From Heterobilharzia americana (lineage: Eukaryota > Platyhelminthes > Trematoda > Strigeidida > Schistosomatidae), in assembly GCA_944470555.2 (NCBI GenBank), contig CALYCZ020000349.1, forward strand, positions 62,001-126,000: 64,000 nucleotides of DNA, given 5' to 3'. A model generated the notes under the pieces. That model worked only from the letters and a program-made list of their open reading frames with translations. It ran no database searches and was not told where the DNA came from. A program made the position numbers and the translations under genes. This document shows positions 36,321-48,651 of this stretch, one piece after another. How positions within the stretch are numbered: the stretch's first letter is position 1; every line of letters begins with the position of its first letter.

Positions 36321-38376
36321 ATTATATGCAATATCTGCAGTCAAAACATTATGTGATGAAGTGTTCTACCGCGTCTTTGCTACCATAAGTTATGCATAAA
36401 TATGAAGCGAAAACTACATTTCTGTTTATCAAAGAAGGATTATAGTCTAATTTCGAAATTAACTGAATGGAATTATTATTTCTCATCTTAACTGGACATC
36501 AGTTGGAATATCTTGGTTTGTCTACTCATGATAAGTTCATGGCTTAAAATATGAGATTCATGTTTGAATAATGAGTGTTCTTGTTGATCACCTGAAGCTA
36601 TAAATCACTTGAACAAATCACTAACAGTGGTTCTCATAGATGAAACCAATTCAAATCTTCACCATATCCTGAAACACTTATCACTACTACATATGCATTA
36701 ATAGTCTCTGTATTATATTATAAATGTTTTGACAGATGAACTTCATCTTCAGTTGCCATTCAAAGATGAAGTCATTCACATTACTCAACACTACAATGAG
36801 TGAGTTATGGGATTTTTAACTTAGTAGTAACGATCAGCAGAATTCGATCATCATGACAGACTGGCACTGTGTACTAAGCAATGATCAGGTAATGTATATG
36901 TCATCTAGTCAAGCAGAAGGGTAATCGTTACTTCACTAGTTTAGCTGTAAAGTTTCTGATCGTAGCACTGAGTACTGAAGGTTCATATAACCAAGGGGAA
37001 ATGAATTCCATTGAAGCTGTTGACGAATGCTAAGATACAAGAAACACAGGTTCACAGCATCTAGCCAATATTCTCTAAACACCTGATACCAGTGCTCAAG
37101 TAAGTAACTCCATAAGTGAGTCATATACCGTCAAACCTTCGGGAGATTATCAGTCTCATTAAGGTTGCAGATACTGCTTAATCATGAGTTATAACAAACC
37201 CTAAATGGTGGAAGATCAGGACTTCCTGACCACTAATTCCTAACATTTGGAATACTTCTTCAAGCTTAAAAAGTATTTTTCAAAACAGAACCTGGAAAAA
37301 GCACATTCAATAATCAATGTTCATATCTTTCTCCACCTACTCTTAAATGCTAAACTTCACTGAATCTAGATTATTATATCCTGATCATTACATCTTAACT
37401 TAATCTCGGTGAGTTTTATTATCAGATTATTAAAGAGACATGAATGTGGGGTCAGAGAAATAGGTGAGAACATCTAGACTTGTCACACCATCACTCTCAC
37501 TAGACTTATGTAGAAAATAACATTATACCGTGCAGTAGTCGTAGACATGACTCTCATGGAGTCGCTTGCTCTATGAACAACTATCTACAGAATTGTATTG
37601 CATATATAAATCAGTTACTCATCAGTTTACACCTTAGTTGATTTTTAAGGCTAAGCATCTAAATAAGCTACCACATCAAGATTCTGTTTAAGTGGATAAT
37701 TAAAAGTTGAAGGAAACAATAATTGACTTCGATGTTTGGTAAACACTAGTGCATAGACTAACTGTCAATTTTCAATAAATCTCTAGATAACAATATGAAA
37801 TTCTGTTTAAAAGTGATAATGAAAGTTGTGTCGATGACAGACATTTAGCCAGGTGGTCTACAGTTCCAAAAGATGTGTGTCCTAAACATCCAGGCTTCCT
37901 GTCAGCTGCCTCCAACCAACTAAAACACTAGATCTCTGTCACCATGTCATATCAACCGAAAAGGGATAAACTTGAATCTCAAATGAATGTCATTGGTCAT
38001 ATTATTTTATGTATTTTGAAAGTCAACTTACTTATTACTTAGATAGTAACATAATTGCATAGTTCAATTAAGGAGCTTTCGAATGAGTCCTCAACCATTT
38101 ATTTATGACTTATATTACGGAAATAATTGCTTGTTGAATGTAAATAAATTATGGTGCTTTGTAGTCAGTTAATTTGTATGCACACATGAATCAGATCAAC
38201 TGAAGCGTACAGACAACAAGCACTAGATTTTGTGTTGTGTTTTACGAAGTTGCACGAGAGGACTAGAATGGCATGACTCATCGTATAGGTGAATTGAGTA
38301 AACGAAACTGGGTAAGTATATTGAAAACTAAGACTGAATTGACAGAATCATATGAATCAGAAAATCATAACTAGAT

Positions 38377-38446
38377 GATCCAGTGACTAAATGGTTAACG
38401 TGTTCACCGTAAACCTGAAGATTCTCAGTTCGAATTATAACAAATA
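38377..38446 (+). mobile_element. SINE tRNA-like head only (unit 1)
   Basis: Partner of 8,001-8,070. Confidence 0.6.
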
Positions 38447-38660
38447 GTCGAAGCGGTTAACTCAGAAATAAAGCAAATGATTTACATCATTGTTTCATGA
38501 AATACTTCCTTACGTTATGCAAAGTTCAAAGTCATTATTTAAGACCAATTATCCAATGACAGTTTCACTAAGTGAATAATTACGAAATATATGTTAATAT
38601 ATGAAATATGAGATCACTTGGAATTAGTGTGGCTCATAGACCAATAAATTCCCTCTAAAC

Positions 38661-39057
38661 TCTACTCTATTATCCAGATTAAAGGATGCAATAGTTGAAG
38701 AAGACAAACTGAGTATCCTTTACAAAATCAACTGTGATAACTTCAGTCAACACTACATTGGACAAAGTGACCGCCCTCTTCGCCTTCGTCATTTACATGA
38801 ACACCAATTGGCTATTAAACACCACAACATTTCATCACTCATTTCAATTCATGGGATAACAACTATGGATATGAATTCATTTTCCACAATGTATGAATTT
38901 TGGATGGAGAGAGGAAACACAAAGAATGTCAGGGTATTCCTAGAAGCTTGGCATTCACGTCAGTCAGCAATCAATAAATGCATAGACATAGATCCAACCT
39001 ATCAACCAGTGAGAAAGATAATATACCTCAGAGAGGTTAGAGGTGAAGCAGAGGAAT
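38661..39057 (+). pseudogene. Penelope-like element: GIY-YIG domain remnant (unit 1)
   Basis: Paralogue of 8,285-8,690. Where unit 0 has CATGTGG this copy has CATGGG, which changes the local frame. Confidence 0.7.
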
Positions 39058-40162
39058 AGCCAACAGGAAAATCTATACAGTCAGTCAATGACACAACAAT
39101 CAAAGGGAATAACCAATCACAAATCACTTCATCAGAGCAAGCTACTTAAATTACTCACGAAGAGATACTGACAGTATACTTCATACTGAAGTTAGTACTG
39201 TGGATGATGTCGTCTAGCAAGATGACGAAAACTTGACGATTAAACAACTCAGCTCAGAGAACACAATACAACCATGACTCATCTTGTGTTGAACAAAGAC
39301 AGTAAAAGTACAACACAACAGTCATTTCGTATATCAGTACTATTTTTAAACACAAAAGCTGCCTAATATGATGAAGATAGATCATCAGAAGTACTTTTTA
39401 GTTTGACAAAATTTACTAGCTATATAGACATTAAATTAAAGGAGAAATAAGCTTCCGTATAATTTTATTATTTCTGTTGAGGAAACGTTATATCACTCGA
39501 AATAGGTTGAAAAATAAGCACTAATGATTAACCACTTCATTGAAGTTAACAATTTCTTAGAGATAAATGCACACTTAACCTATTTCGACTTCCAAGTCAG
39601 TACTTTATGCCTTCGTTACAAATAAGTTTATACTGGGTGATGATTGAAGGTGAAATGGAAATTCGAACCGAAGATTTTCCGCCACTAATTGTTATAACAG
39701 TATCTGTAAAAATGATGTGCACCTGTAAATTCAGTAATCAATATTATTATTATTATTATTTCATTTTATTTCTTCAGCTGCAAACAGCCTACAATTCTAA
39801 TGAAGTATTAGTGGTAATAGTGGCATAACATATATAGAAATAAATGAAGATTTGAAATCCACGATCAACACTAAGGTAGCGAGTCAAGGAAAAACATGAT
39901 TAATAGTTACAAATCTCAGTCAAAATCGATGGCAATTCATATCTGATGACATAGAAGATTCTGGAGGTGTGGAGTTAGGGGACAACAAACGAAAATCAAT
40001 GTCAAAGAAGGGACCATATACATACAAATGCCAAAATTATATACCGTTACCAAGCTAAAGAGAGCTTAATTACAGTATATTTCTGAGTACTAGGTCAGGT
40101 TGAACATGTTTGAAAGCCGGGGCTTCCACAAACCTCAATAAATGTGTTCTTTGTTGATTGAT

Positions 40163-41163
40163 TATCCTGAAGGATTAAGAAACGTCTACTCGATGTCCTG
40201 TTTCCATCCAGTGCCTAGAGATTGTGCTCTTAAAGACTACCATACTACCATACAGACACATATTTCTCGGAATATGCTCATCAAATCGAGTAGACCCCTT
40301 TTTTTCAGTCCTTCCTATGTACTTGCTTCCACAAGTACAGGTTAACTGACATACACAGCTGGAGGTGACGTGAGATGGGTATCTGTCTATTTCCAACTGT
40401 GTTATTCAGCATACTGTACTGTAAACTGAGATCAGTTTGGCAGCAGGGAAGCTCCTTCTCAGTGTAGTTTTTATTCTTCTGTCTATTCTTTCACATGTTT
40501 CATCATCTTTGAATGCTAGGTGGAGAAAAACTGGCTTCTTCTCAACACTTGGATATTTTGTCTCTCATTAAATTCTTTTGCATGCTTCATGATGAATTGT
40601 TTCGGATATCCATTCTCTGTAAGAACCTTCTCAATTATTCTCATTTATTCTTCTTGTTTATTTTTTGAGTATAGCGTCTTTATTCTGGTGAATAGTGTCC
40701 TGACTAAACCAAACTTATGGCTGACAGGACCAAAACTATTGTAGTAAAGGTACTGATCAATCCACGTGTCTTACCTGGTGATAGTTTTCTCAACTGTATC
40801 ATCGCATCTCTGTCATATGCTTACATCTAAAAAATTGAATCTGTCCTTATTTTCGTATTCCTTTTTAAAATTAATATTTGAATGAGCTTGGTAAACGGTG
40901 TCGAACAACTTTGACGCAAGATTCATATGATCACAAACAATGAAAGTATCGACATACCTAAGTAATATATAGTTTCCTTGATCTCAGATTTCAGACCTGT
41001 TCGTTCGAGATGAGCCATGAATATATATCAACTAGGATAGGTCCTTGCAGTCAACCTACAGCCGCTCCATAAGTTTTCCAGTATACTTGATTAATCAGTT
41101 GAAACTGAACACTTTTTGTATAGACGAGCAGTAATTGTTTGAGTTCTGTATTTGGCAATGATA
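40163..41163 (-). pseudogene. Penelope-like element: reverse transcriptase plus GIY-YIG remnant (unit 1)
   Basis: Paralogue of 9,790-10,790, about 0.25% different. It lacks the unit 0 stop near the YVDT box, so that stop arose after duplication. Confidence 0.75.
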
Positions 41164-41322
41164 GTAGATCGGGCTGTTGAAAGATTATGTCAGTTTTGTA
41201 ATCTTACTTGCTGCTTCTTTTCCCTCTGACTCTACGACCTTACCATATCGATCAATACTCTCCCAACCACTATCATTTCCAATGAGTCTAAATATGTTTC
41301 TCCTTCTCTTCTGCTTCCATTC

Positions 41323-43078
41323 ACCCTGTTTCTTCTACTTTTCCTCGCACTTACTGTCGCTCGATTCTCTGCACATCTTTCGCGTCTCCTCCTTACAACC
41401 AGTCCGACCAAGTGTCTGATGGCCCGACAGTTGAATAACCTATCAGCACCACAATCGGAATCCACTGAAGACCTGGAACCACTCCATGAGACCAGAAAGC
41501 GAGCTCAAAAGATATCGACTGGTTTACACTAGTTCGCAAAGGGGTATTGCCAATCGGAAAGTATTCAACCTCCTTTAACACACTCAAAATTGCGACTGGT
41601 GAGTCAGTTTTCCTTTTTCACAATAGTATGAACGGTGACAGAGAGTTGAAGTTTTGTTCAAGGAATCCGGTGCTCTTCGTACTTTATCCAATGCGAAGGT
41701 TGCAATTTACTTTCCGTCAGTGAATGACTTCATTACCTGTCTTTTATTACATACTGAAGTTCATTTTTAGCGGCTACTTATCAGGTGCACCGATACAGTG
41801 TACTGGACTTCAGATTTCCCCAAATTTTTGGTGTTCTCAGATAAAAAGAAATACTATGAACCTTGTAGTGCTACTCAGACAAATGTGGTAGTTGCAGCTG
41901 ATAAACGCAACCCGTTATGTACCCTAGCAGCATCAAGTCACAGAGAGAAGCGAAGCTGGATTTCGCGTAAAGCATCCCGTTCTTCACTACATGTCTCGTT
42001 AAGCCAAACTACGACTGCAACTACTCCACAGTATGCCAGTCTTATACACAAGAATGAGAAAATAATAGTACGAGCCTAATACACAGATGAGAAATAACAG
42101 CACAAGTGTGTCAGATTTCTTTATTTAATTATACTTAGGCAGCACCAAGTCCACTGTACATTGCTTTTTTTCTACTGCTGCCCACCATTAGTTCGTTACA
42201 GTAGTCATAGTAAGTTAAACTTTAATTGTCAGAACTAGCCAGCCATTCAACCTATTTCATCGTCTAATATGAGGAAATGAATAACTGCTTGCAAAACGAA
42301 CTAACAGGATTTTTCTAGGGCCTGTTTTCGACTACGTTACAAAAGCCGGTGGACCTGGAGCTTTCTGTGTAACAAAACGGCATATTATCTCAAATGCCAT
42401 CTGCAGCATCGCCTGTTGAACGAAGATGAATCAAGCTGATGCATCTATTTTGCACGAATAGCTCCGGCCATTTTACCCTGAACTATTAGCAGATCTGCTT
42501 ACAGTGATGAGGATTGCATACCAATCTTCACAGAAATCTATGACGTTCAGTATCTACGTTCCCAGGTACTCTTATTTCGTAAAACTAATTTAACTCCGTA
42601 GCTAATTTTTATCAGCCAGTTAATCACCTGGTTTGTCGCATTTAACTGCTGTCCTGCCAGTTCACCTTCGCTCTCATAATTGGTCTTAATGTAACTGTGT
42701 AAGTCCCAGGAGAATACTGTGAGACACCCATGGAGACTCTCATCCGCACAGAACATCTCTTTTCCAAACAAAACGAACAAATGGACTACAAAGAAAAGGG
42801 GTTATCTAAACGAGACGAACGATCTGATCGCTTGGAAAAATCAATCACCCACCGAGTGGAAATAAGATGTTTTGACACACAGGTCACCGTAATGGATGTG
42901 GCGGAGAAGCTAAAAGTCTCCAGCAAATGGCTTATTGATAGTTCATTGCGAATCCAGGCACTTGAACTTGAAATGACCCTAAGTGTAGTCGTGTGGCAGC
43001 ACAGGTGTTGTCCAGTTTGGCGGCTTCGTACGCTGTTGTTTCCATCCATCCATCGCATAATCCATAAGTTACTATGAC
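41323..43078 (+). other. Unrecognised reading frames, unit 1 counterpart
   Basis: Paralogue of 10,950-12,705. The frame starting at about 42,424 carries a TAG (GAATAG) where unit 0 reads GAAGAG. The 42,730 frame differs at E/K, V/E, L/F, M/V and A/V, a pattern expected without selection. Confidence 0.3.
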
Positions 43079-43630
43079 CCGACTTCTGGGAGCAGTACTC
43101 ATTGTCTTCGATGCGAAACAGGCGACAACTCACAAAAACGCTGGTGTCTAGGCGTATCATAAGTAATTTATTGAAGTTGAGGATAAAAATTTGACTTGGT
43201 AAAGTTGGATAAGCTGAGAAAATGCATAATATACATTTTTGAAATCCCAATTTCTGACGTTTCATGACCTCACGGAAATCGCCTCTCCAGAGGACAAACA
43301 AAACCTGTGGAAGTTACCGACTGTTTTAGTAGTAAATAGTGAGAAGTGAGATCACGTTGTTCATATATGGCATTTATGCAAACAAATGTCATTGTTATCG
43401 GATATTAGTCTGCGAGTCAAAGTGAATGTGTGTGCATATGCGGATTGGTGTTAATTTGAGGAAAATACTACAGATGACAAATTTGGTTTGTGTGCATCTA
43501 CTTTATTCCAGTTTTTACGTGTGACGTGTTATTTTGGATATCTAGTCCAAATTAGTTGGATAATTAGGCCTTTTTTTTCCTTAAGTGGATTAGAATTCAG
43601 CATAATGTGAAGTGCCTCAGCTATCCTTTC

Positions 43631-44097
43631 CAATATTTCTAGATTGAATTCATAATAATCTTAAGTTGAGAGTGATAAGAAACCGTTGGAAAGGCTTTAG
43701 TAATAATATGAAATATATAGTTATTGCATATGTTAGAGAGTTTGTAAGGTCTACTGTTGGTCTCAGAGGGATGTCATATTCATGAACTTTTGGTAATCCA
43801 TAGAAGCGTGATGATGTACATCTCTATGGATATATAAAAAACCATAATGAATCTTCGATGAACTGTCTCAATTCCCTTAGAAGCTGGCATGTTTCCGTTT
43901 TCATCTTGTTCTTCATTGCTTAACACTTTTTCTATCCAGTTTCTTCATTGCGACTGGCTGAGAAATGTTCACGTGTTTTAAGGCTATAATCAGTTTTCTT
44001 CATAATCACTTACACTTCATTTATTTGCCTTGGAGATTACGACTGTTTTATCTTTTCGCAGGTTTTGAATGACCGATCATTCTTCCGAAATATTCAG

Positions 44098-44100
<3 letters not shown>
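43631..44100 (-). pseudogene. 5' stump of the Penelope-like element (unit 1)
   Basis: Counterpart of 14,800-15,268. It keeps the N-terminal RDKTVVI and LYGLPKVHEHDIPLRP blocks only; the deletion at 43,630 removed the rest. Confidence 0.7.

Positions 44101-44101
<1 letters not shown>

Positions 44102-44147
<46 letters not shown>
44102..44147. repeat. (TA)n microsatellite between head-to-head Penelope-like fragments
   Basis: About 46 bp here against about 22 bp at 15,269-15,290 in unit 0. Confidence 0.95.
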
Positions 44148-44149
<2 letters not shown>

Positions 44150-44150
<1 letters not shown>

Positions 44151-44420
44151 TTTGCATTACTCGTGGCAACTTGAGCTGTTACACCTATGTGCAAGGTTCT
44201 ACGTTGACTTTACCAGTCAGCAGAAAGCAATTCACATTCTACAAATATATACGCCGCCGAACATTTCGAAAGAATGGTCAGCCCTTCAAAACATACGAAA
44301 AGATAAAACAATCGTAATCATCAAGGCAGCATCAGTGAGAAACACCTTACTGCTGTTACACACTGTCCAGCCAATAGTTCAACTTCACCCTTGGACTCAC
44401 AGCATAGCGCTGTAGTTTGC
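44150..44420 (+). pseudogene. Penelope-like element 5' fragment, head-to-head (unit 1)
   Basis: Partner of 15,293-15,560. The spacer (TA)n is about twice as long here (44,102-44,147). Confidence 0.65.
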
Positions 44421-45087
44421 GCTACAATGAAACTCATATTTTGTCTTACCACTAACAAACCTCAAGGAACAGGCGTTACAGCCAATATACGCCGTTGTGT
44501 TATGATATTCGACCCCAACCACCACGTCGAGATAACAGCTACCCGTCAGGTCTTCGACTTTCATTTTACACTGGACAAAACTGTTCTTCTTTGTGAAGAT
44601 ATTTCCCTGAATACGTACCTGTGTTTAATTCATGGTTCACTTCCAACTCTAGCTAATTAAGTTGCTTCTTAACCATTATTCGAATAGTTTTACAAAATAC
44701 TTCATTTTTCATATTTTTCCCACCACCTTCAGTATTCCTGATCTTTTTCAATACATTGTCTTCCCTCTTCCTTAATTTGAAGGCTCCCTACACTTGTATG
44801 TCTCAAGATAGGTTTTTCAAGAAGAATATCAATCTTTTTAGCGACTGTAGTTTTCTTCAGTTAATTATCTTCGAAGTTAGAAAAACACATCATGCATGCA
44901 AACAAACCACTTGCTTTTCGATCGAACGTGGAAAAGTTGGATATATTTCAGCCTTCAGCGAAGATGACAAGAACTACGTGTTGTTGTTTTCAAAAGCTAC
45001 AATTTTCTAGAATTTCAACAACTAATGTTTTAGATTGATATCAGTTATAAGGCTCGCAGCTGAGAGTAATTTGTACGTGATACTTAC

Positions 45088-45154
45088 TAACCAATAGGCT
45101 GCGATGAGCTGAATCTACCCAGCAGTTGTCAAATGTCTCCAAACAAAAAATCAG
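45088..45154 (-). CDS. Claudin/PMP22-like four-TM gene, unit 1: exon for extracellular loop 1, first part
   Basis: First exon I can place for a minus-strand membrane-protein gene. It is 67 bp, with an acceptor ending ATACAG and a donor GTAAGTA. Entering in phase 0 it reads LIFCLETFDNCWVDS and on to LLV, leaving one base. That base joins the next exon (33,580-33,642) to complete an Asn codon and make an N-N-T glycosylation sequon. The Cys and Trp residues suit the first extracellular loop of the claudin/PMP22 superfamily. The paralogue at 16,229-16,295 has Asp where this has Asn (FDDCW against FDNCW). The upstream exon with the start and first membrane segment was not found. The family call is inference from topology, not a database match. 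Confidence 0.6.
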
Positions 45155-45644
45155 CTGTATAACATCCAAATTCCAGTCAGTAGATTGGACATTATATTGA
45201 TAAGAAGGAATTTTTTCCATGTTGTTAAATATTAGTTGTAGGTAAGGTTTTTGATATAATTGTCCTACACTGCTATTTCCTTACATATTTCAGTATTCCT
45301 AGACTAAAAACACTTTTAAAAACCTATTGTAAATGATACTATAAAAAACTTTAGTTACCATTGTTTGTGATGAATCAAAGACTTAAAATCAGTTTATATT
45401 TATATATATATATAACCACTGTGAGTGTATGGTTGTCATATAGGTTTGCAGTAGGGTTGTGAAGTGCTAAAGAGTTTAAATGCAATAAAAACTAGAGTTC
45501 ACCTTGATCGGTAGCTGAATCTATTGCTAGAGTGAATCCACTATTGAAATGCAAACAATATTGACTTTCTCAAATCTTCAACTTGTGACAATTTTAGTAC
45601 ACCTCAAATGAATTTTAACTGTTCTTTCCTTGAACCAAAAGCGA

Positions 45645-46262
45645 TCAGGATCGGAAAGACAGCAAGACAGGTGTTTATTAATCTGAAACCAGTGTGGAGA
45701 TCTACCCCACTGCACTATGCACAAAACGTGAACAACATCCGGATCCGGATTTTCAACATCAACCTCAAGTCAGTGCTGCCGTATGGTTCAGAGACTTGTA
45801 GCGTTACGAAGGTGATTTGCAACAAACTAGAGACATTGATGAAGAACTGTCTACACTGGCTGGTTACTGAAGATGAGATGAGATGAGATGAGATGAGATG
45901 AGATGGTCAGAATAATAAGAATCAACGTGAAGGAACTGAGGCTGGCTGGCTGGCTGGCAACAAACCAACCAAGAAGTTATCACCCAACAAATATGCAGGT
46001 GAAGAAAGTGGAGATGGATTGGTCATGCACTGGGAAGGCCGACTGAGGACATCACGTGCCAAGCCAGGTACTCGAGTGGAAGCCAGATGGGAAGCGATGA
46101 GTTTGGCATGTGATGTGAGGGTGACATGGAGGAGATCATGTGAGGAGGAAATGAGAGCTTGTGGGCTGTCGTGGAACCAGGTTCAAAAGATTTCAGAGAA
46201 TAGATTGCACTGGAGATGTGTTACTGAAATTCTATGTTCCATTAGGAACCCAAGGGACTAAT
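45645..46262 (+). mobile_element. RTE 3' fragment, intact to the tail (unit 1)
   Basis: Partner of 16,790-17,088, but continues through SGDGLVMHW, VTWRRSCEEEMRACG and ILCSIRNPRD to an ATAATAAT tail. No convincing target-site duplication is visible. Confidence 0.85.
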
Positions 46263-46305
46263 AATATAATAATAATAATAATATTAATAATAATAATAAT
46301 AATAA

Positions 46306-46797
46306 TTTATCCTAGAAATCTGATTAAGTTATCGATAAGCAAGTTGGTTGATGGTTCATGTTATGGAGTGTGACAACACTTACAAGATCATTCAAAGAAG
46401 CCTAGAATTCCCTGAGAAATCTTCATAAACCAAGTGCACTATTATAAAGCAGTTACGTGACAGTGAGTCAAATAACCATCTTTTATTATTCGTTTATTAT
46501 TATTCCGTCCTTATTATTTTGTAAATATGACAATCTGAAATCATTTAGAGAACCATCGAAACTTGAGCAATAGAAAGATATTCAACAGTTTGTTCCTAAG
46601 ACTCAATGATTGCAACATTGGATTCCAAGCCAGTCTCTAAATTTTGACTTGCAGAGTATAAAATCTAATCCTTCATGCGCTTGTAAATGTATATTACTGA
46701 TTATCAAACTAGAATGATACAGATGTCAAGCGTTCTCAGATTTTCAGTGATTCGTTAGCTAAGATCGATGATGAATGTTACGAAGTCGATCGATTCC

Positions 46798-46876
<79 letters not shown>

Positions 46877-47239
46877 GTTGAATAATTGATATACGTTTCT
46901 GAAGGTATACGTAATCTAAAATGAATTGAAGCCTAAGATAGAGGGCTCTATAGATGGTTTTGTGCGTCAATCTTTTGTTAATGACTAAGATAGGAAGGAT
47001 GTTGTATTGAACGCTTTTTTAATACTATCACCGTAAGGTACTCAGGTGCATAAATCAGGTCTAATAAGTGGTTGATTATGAGGTTGATTGTTCAATTGGA
47101 TACTTTCAAGATGTGTATGTGAGTCCAAGTTAATAAATGAAATAACTTCAATCAAAAGAATTAAACCATTTATCAGATTAAATTGATTTCTATTTCGTTT
47201 GATGAATTCTTGGTGTAAATATTTTCAACTTGTTTCAGT
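46306..47239. other. No gene seen; private sequence of unit 1 with a CA repeat
   Basis: Contains the (CA)37 tract and AT-rich sequence. It is upstream of the first placed exon of the claudin-like gene, so the missing first exon may be in 46-57 kb or beyond, but no membrane-segment exon with a donor was found. Confidence 0.45.
46801..46874. repeat. (CA)37 microsatellite
   Basis: A pure 74-bp CA run in the unit 1 private region. The apparent VCVCVC reading frame across it is an artefact. Confidence 0.97.
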
Positions 47240-48620
47240 ACTGCGGAATCATTCTCCTGTTCATCCCAGGCAAAATATTATGCCACATCACCTTGAGGAT
47301 TCAAAATTACTACCGAAATAGTCTGGCTGGATTCAGGAAGAACAAATCATGTTCGGATGAAATTGCAACACTACGCATCATTATAGAGTGGCAGTCAACT
47401 CTTTACTTCAACTTCATCGATTTTGAAAAGGCCTTCGACAGTGTCGACCAAGAAGTAATTTGGCAGATAGCTGCTTCAACAATACGGTTTTAGTGCCACA
47501 AATCTTCATCAAACTCATTCAACAGCTATATGAAGACTCCACATACCAAGTGATTCACAATGAAAAGCTCAGGGACGCCTCTGAAGTGAAGAGAAGTGGA
47601 GTAAAACAAAGCTGCCGCCTATTATCAATAATTGTGTTCCGGACTGTAGTCGACTGGATCATGTAACAAACTGCGAGGAGCGAGAAGATGGGCATACGCT
47701 GGCTGGACCGATGGAAAGACAAAGATCCTAGAGGATTTCGATTTCGCCGATGATGATTTATGTCTAATGTCGTACAAACTCGAAGATCTCCAGGTAAAAA
47801 GCCGCAAGTTGACAGAAGAGGCAGCGAAGACGACACTTCAAGTGAACGTAGAGAAGACAGAGTTAATGAAGATAACCAACCAGCAACAACAACAAGAACA
47901 ACAACAAGCACCGGTCACCACCAACGGGATAAATCTGAATGAAGTAGTCTCTTTCACCTACCTATTTAGGCAGCATCGTTTCAGGTACAGACAATGGCAT
48001 GCATGAGGACGTCAAAGCCAGCCAGGATCAAACAGACAGCAAGATAGGCCTTTCTTCGTTAATCTGAAATCAGTGTGGAGATCTACTACACTGCCGCGCA
48101 CCCAGCATAAAGCGTGAACAAGATCCGCATTTTCAACACGAAGTCAGTTAAGTCAGTGCTTGCTTCTATATGGTTCAGAGACTTAACGTGTTACCGAAAG
48201 CATTTCCAACAAACTACAGACATCATACATGAACAGCTGCCGACTACCCTCACGACATACTGAAGATCAGATCAGATGGCGAGAAAGAATAAGAAACAAG
48301 TAACTCACTCTGACAACAAACCAACCAAGAACCCATCTCCCAACAAATATGCAGATGAAGAAAGTGGAGACGGATTGGATTGGATATACACTGAGAAAAC
48401 TATTCGGGAACATCACGCGTCAGGCGAGGCCCTCAAATGGAACCCAAAGGGGAAACGATGAGTTGGTTGTCCGAAGCGAGAATGACATGGAGGAGATGAT
48501 GTGAGAAACAATTGAAGGCTCTTGGGCAGTTGTGGAGCCAGGTTCAAAAGACTGCAGAGAACAGAGTGAAATGTCAATGTGCTACTAAAGCTCCACTAGG
48601 AACTCAAAGGACAAATAATA
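47240..48620 (+). mobile_element. Older degenerate RTE fragment
   Basis: Reverse transcriptase from the IPSKIL region onward: AGFRKNKSCSDEIATLRIII, motif A FEKAFDSVDQE, SGVKQSCRL for motif B, FADDDLCLMS for motif C, then NVEKTELMKITN and the C-terminal region. It is broken by many indels. The younger element at 48,652 inserted just past its 3' end. Confidence 0.85.
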
Positions 48621-48638
48621 AATACAATCAGCAGTACC

Positions 48639-48651
48639 TGAGCAATATTTA
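48639..48651. repeat. Target-site duplication of the 48.7-51.9 kb RTE, left copy
   Basis: TGAGCAATATTTA, repeated exactly at 51,883-51,895 on the other side of the element. A perfect 13-bp direct repeat at both ends of a complete RTE marks insertion by target-primed reverse transcription. Confidence 0.9.

Larger units (their letters stand above)
29357..43630. repeat. Tandem segmental duplication block A, unit 1
   Basis: Partner of 1,155-13,257. It keeps about 2.2 kb (33,934-36,104) that unit 0 has lost, and ends at a deletion scar (TTTC microhomology, 43,627-43,630) that removed the counterpart of 13,258-14,799. The left edge lies in a CAA-rich part of an RTE fragment; left of it the two copies are unrelated. 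Confidence 0.95.
43627..45948. repeat. Segmental duplication block D, unit 1
   Basis: Partner of 14,796-17,088. Here the RTE fragment goes on to its natural 3' end at about 46,262, followed by 11 kb (46.3-57.6 kb) found only in this unit. Confidence 0.93.

Noticed and set aside
46755..46970. 71-codon Cys-Val repeat frame
   Set aside because: Translation of the (CA)37 microsatellite.
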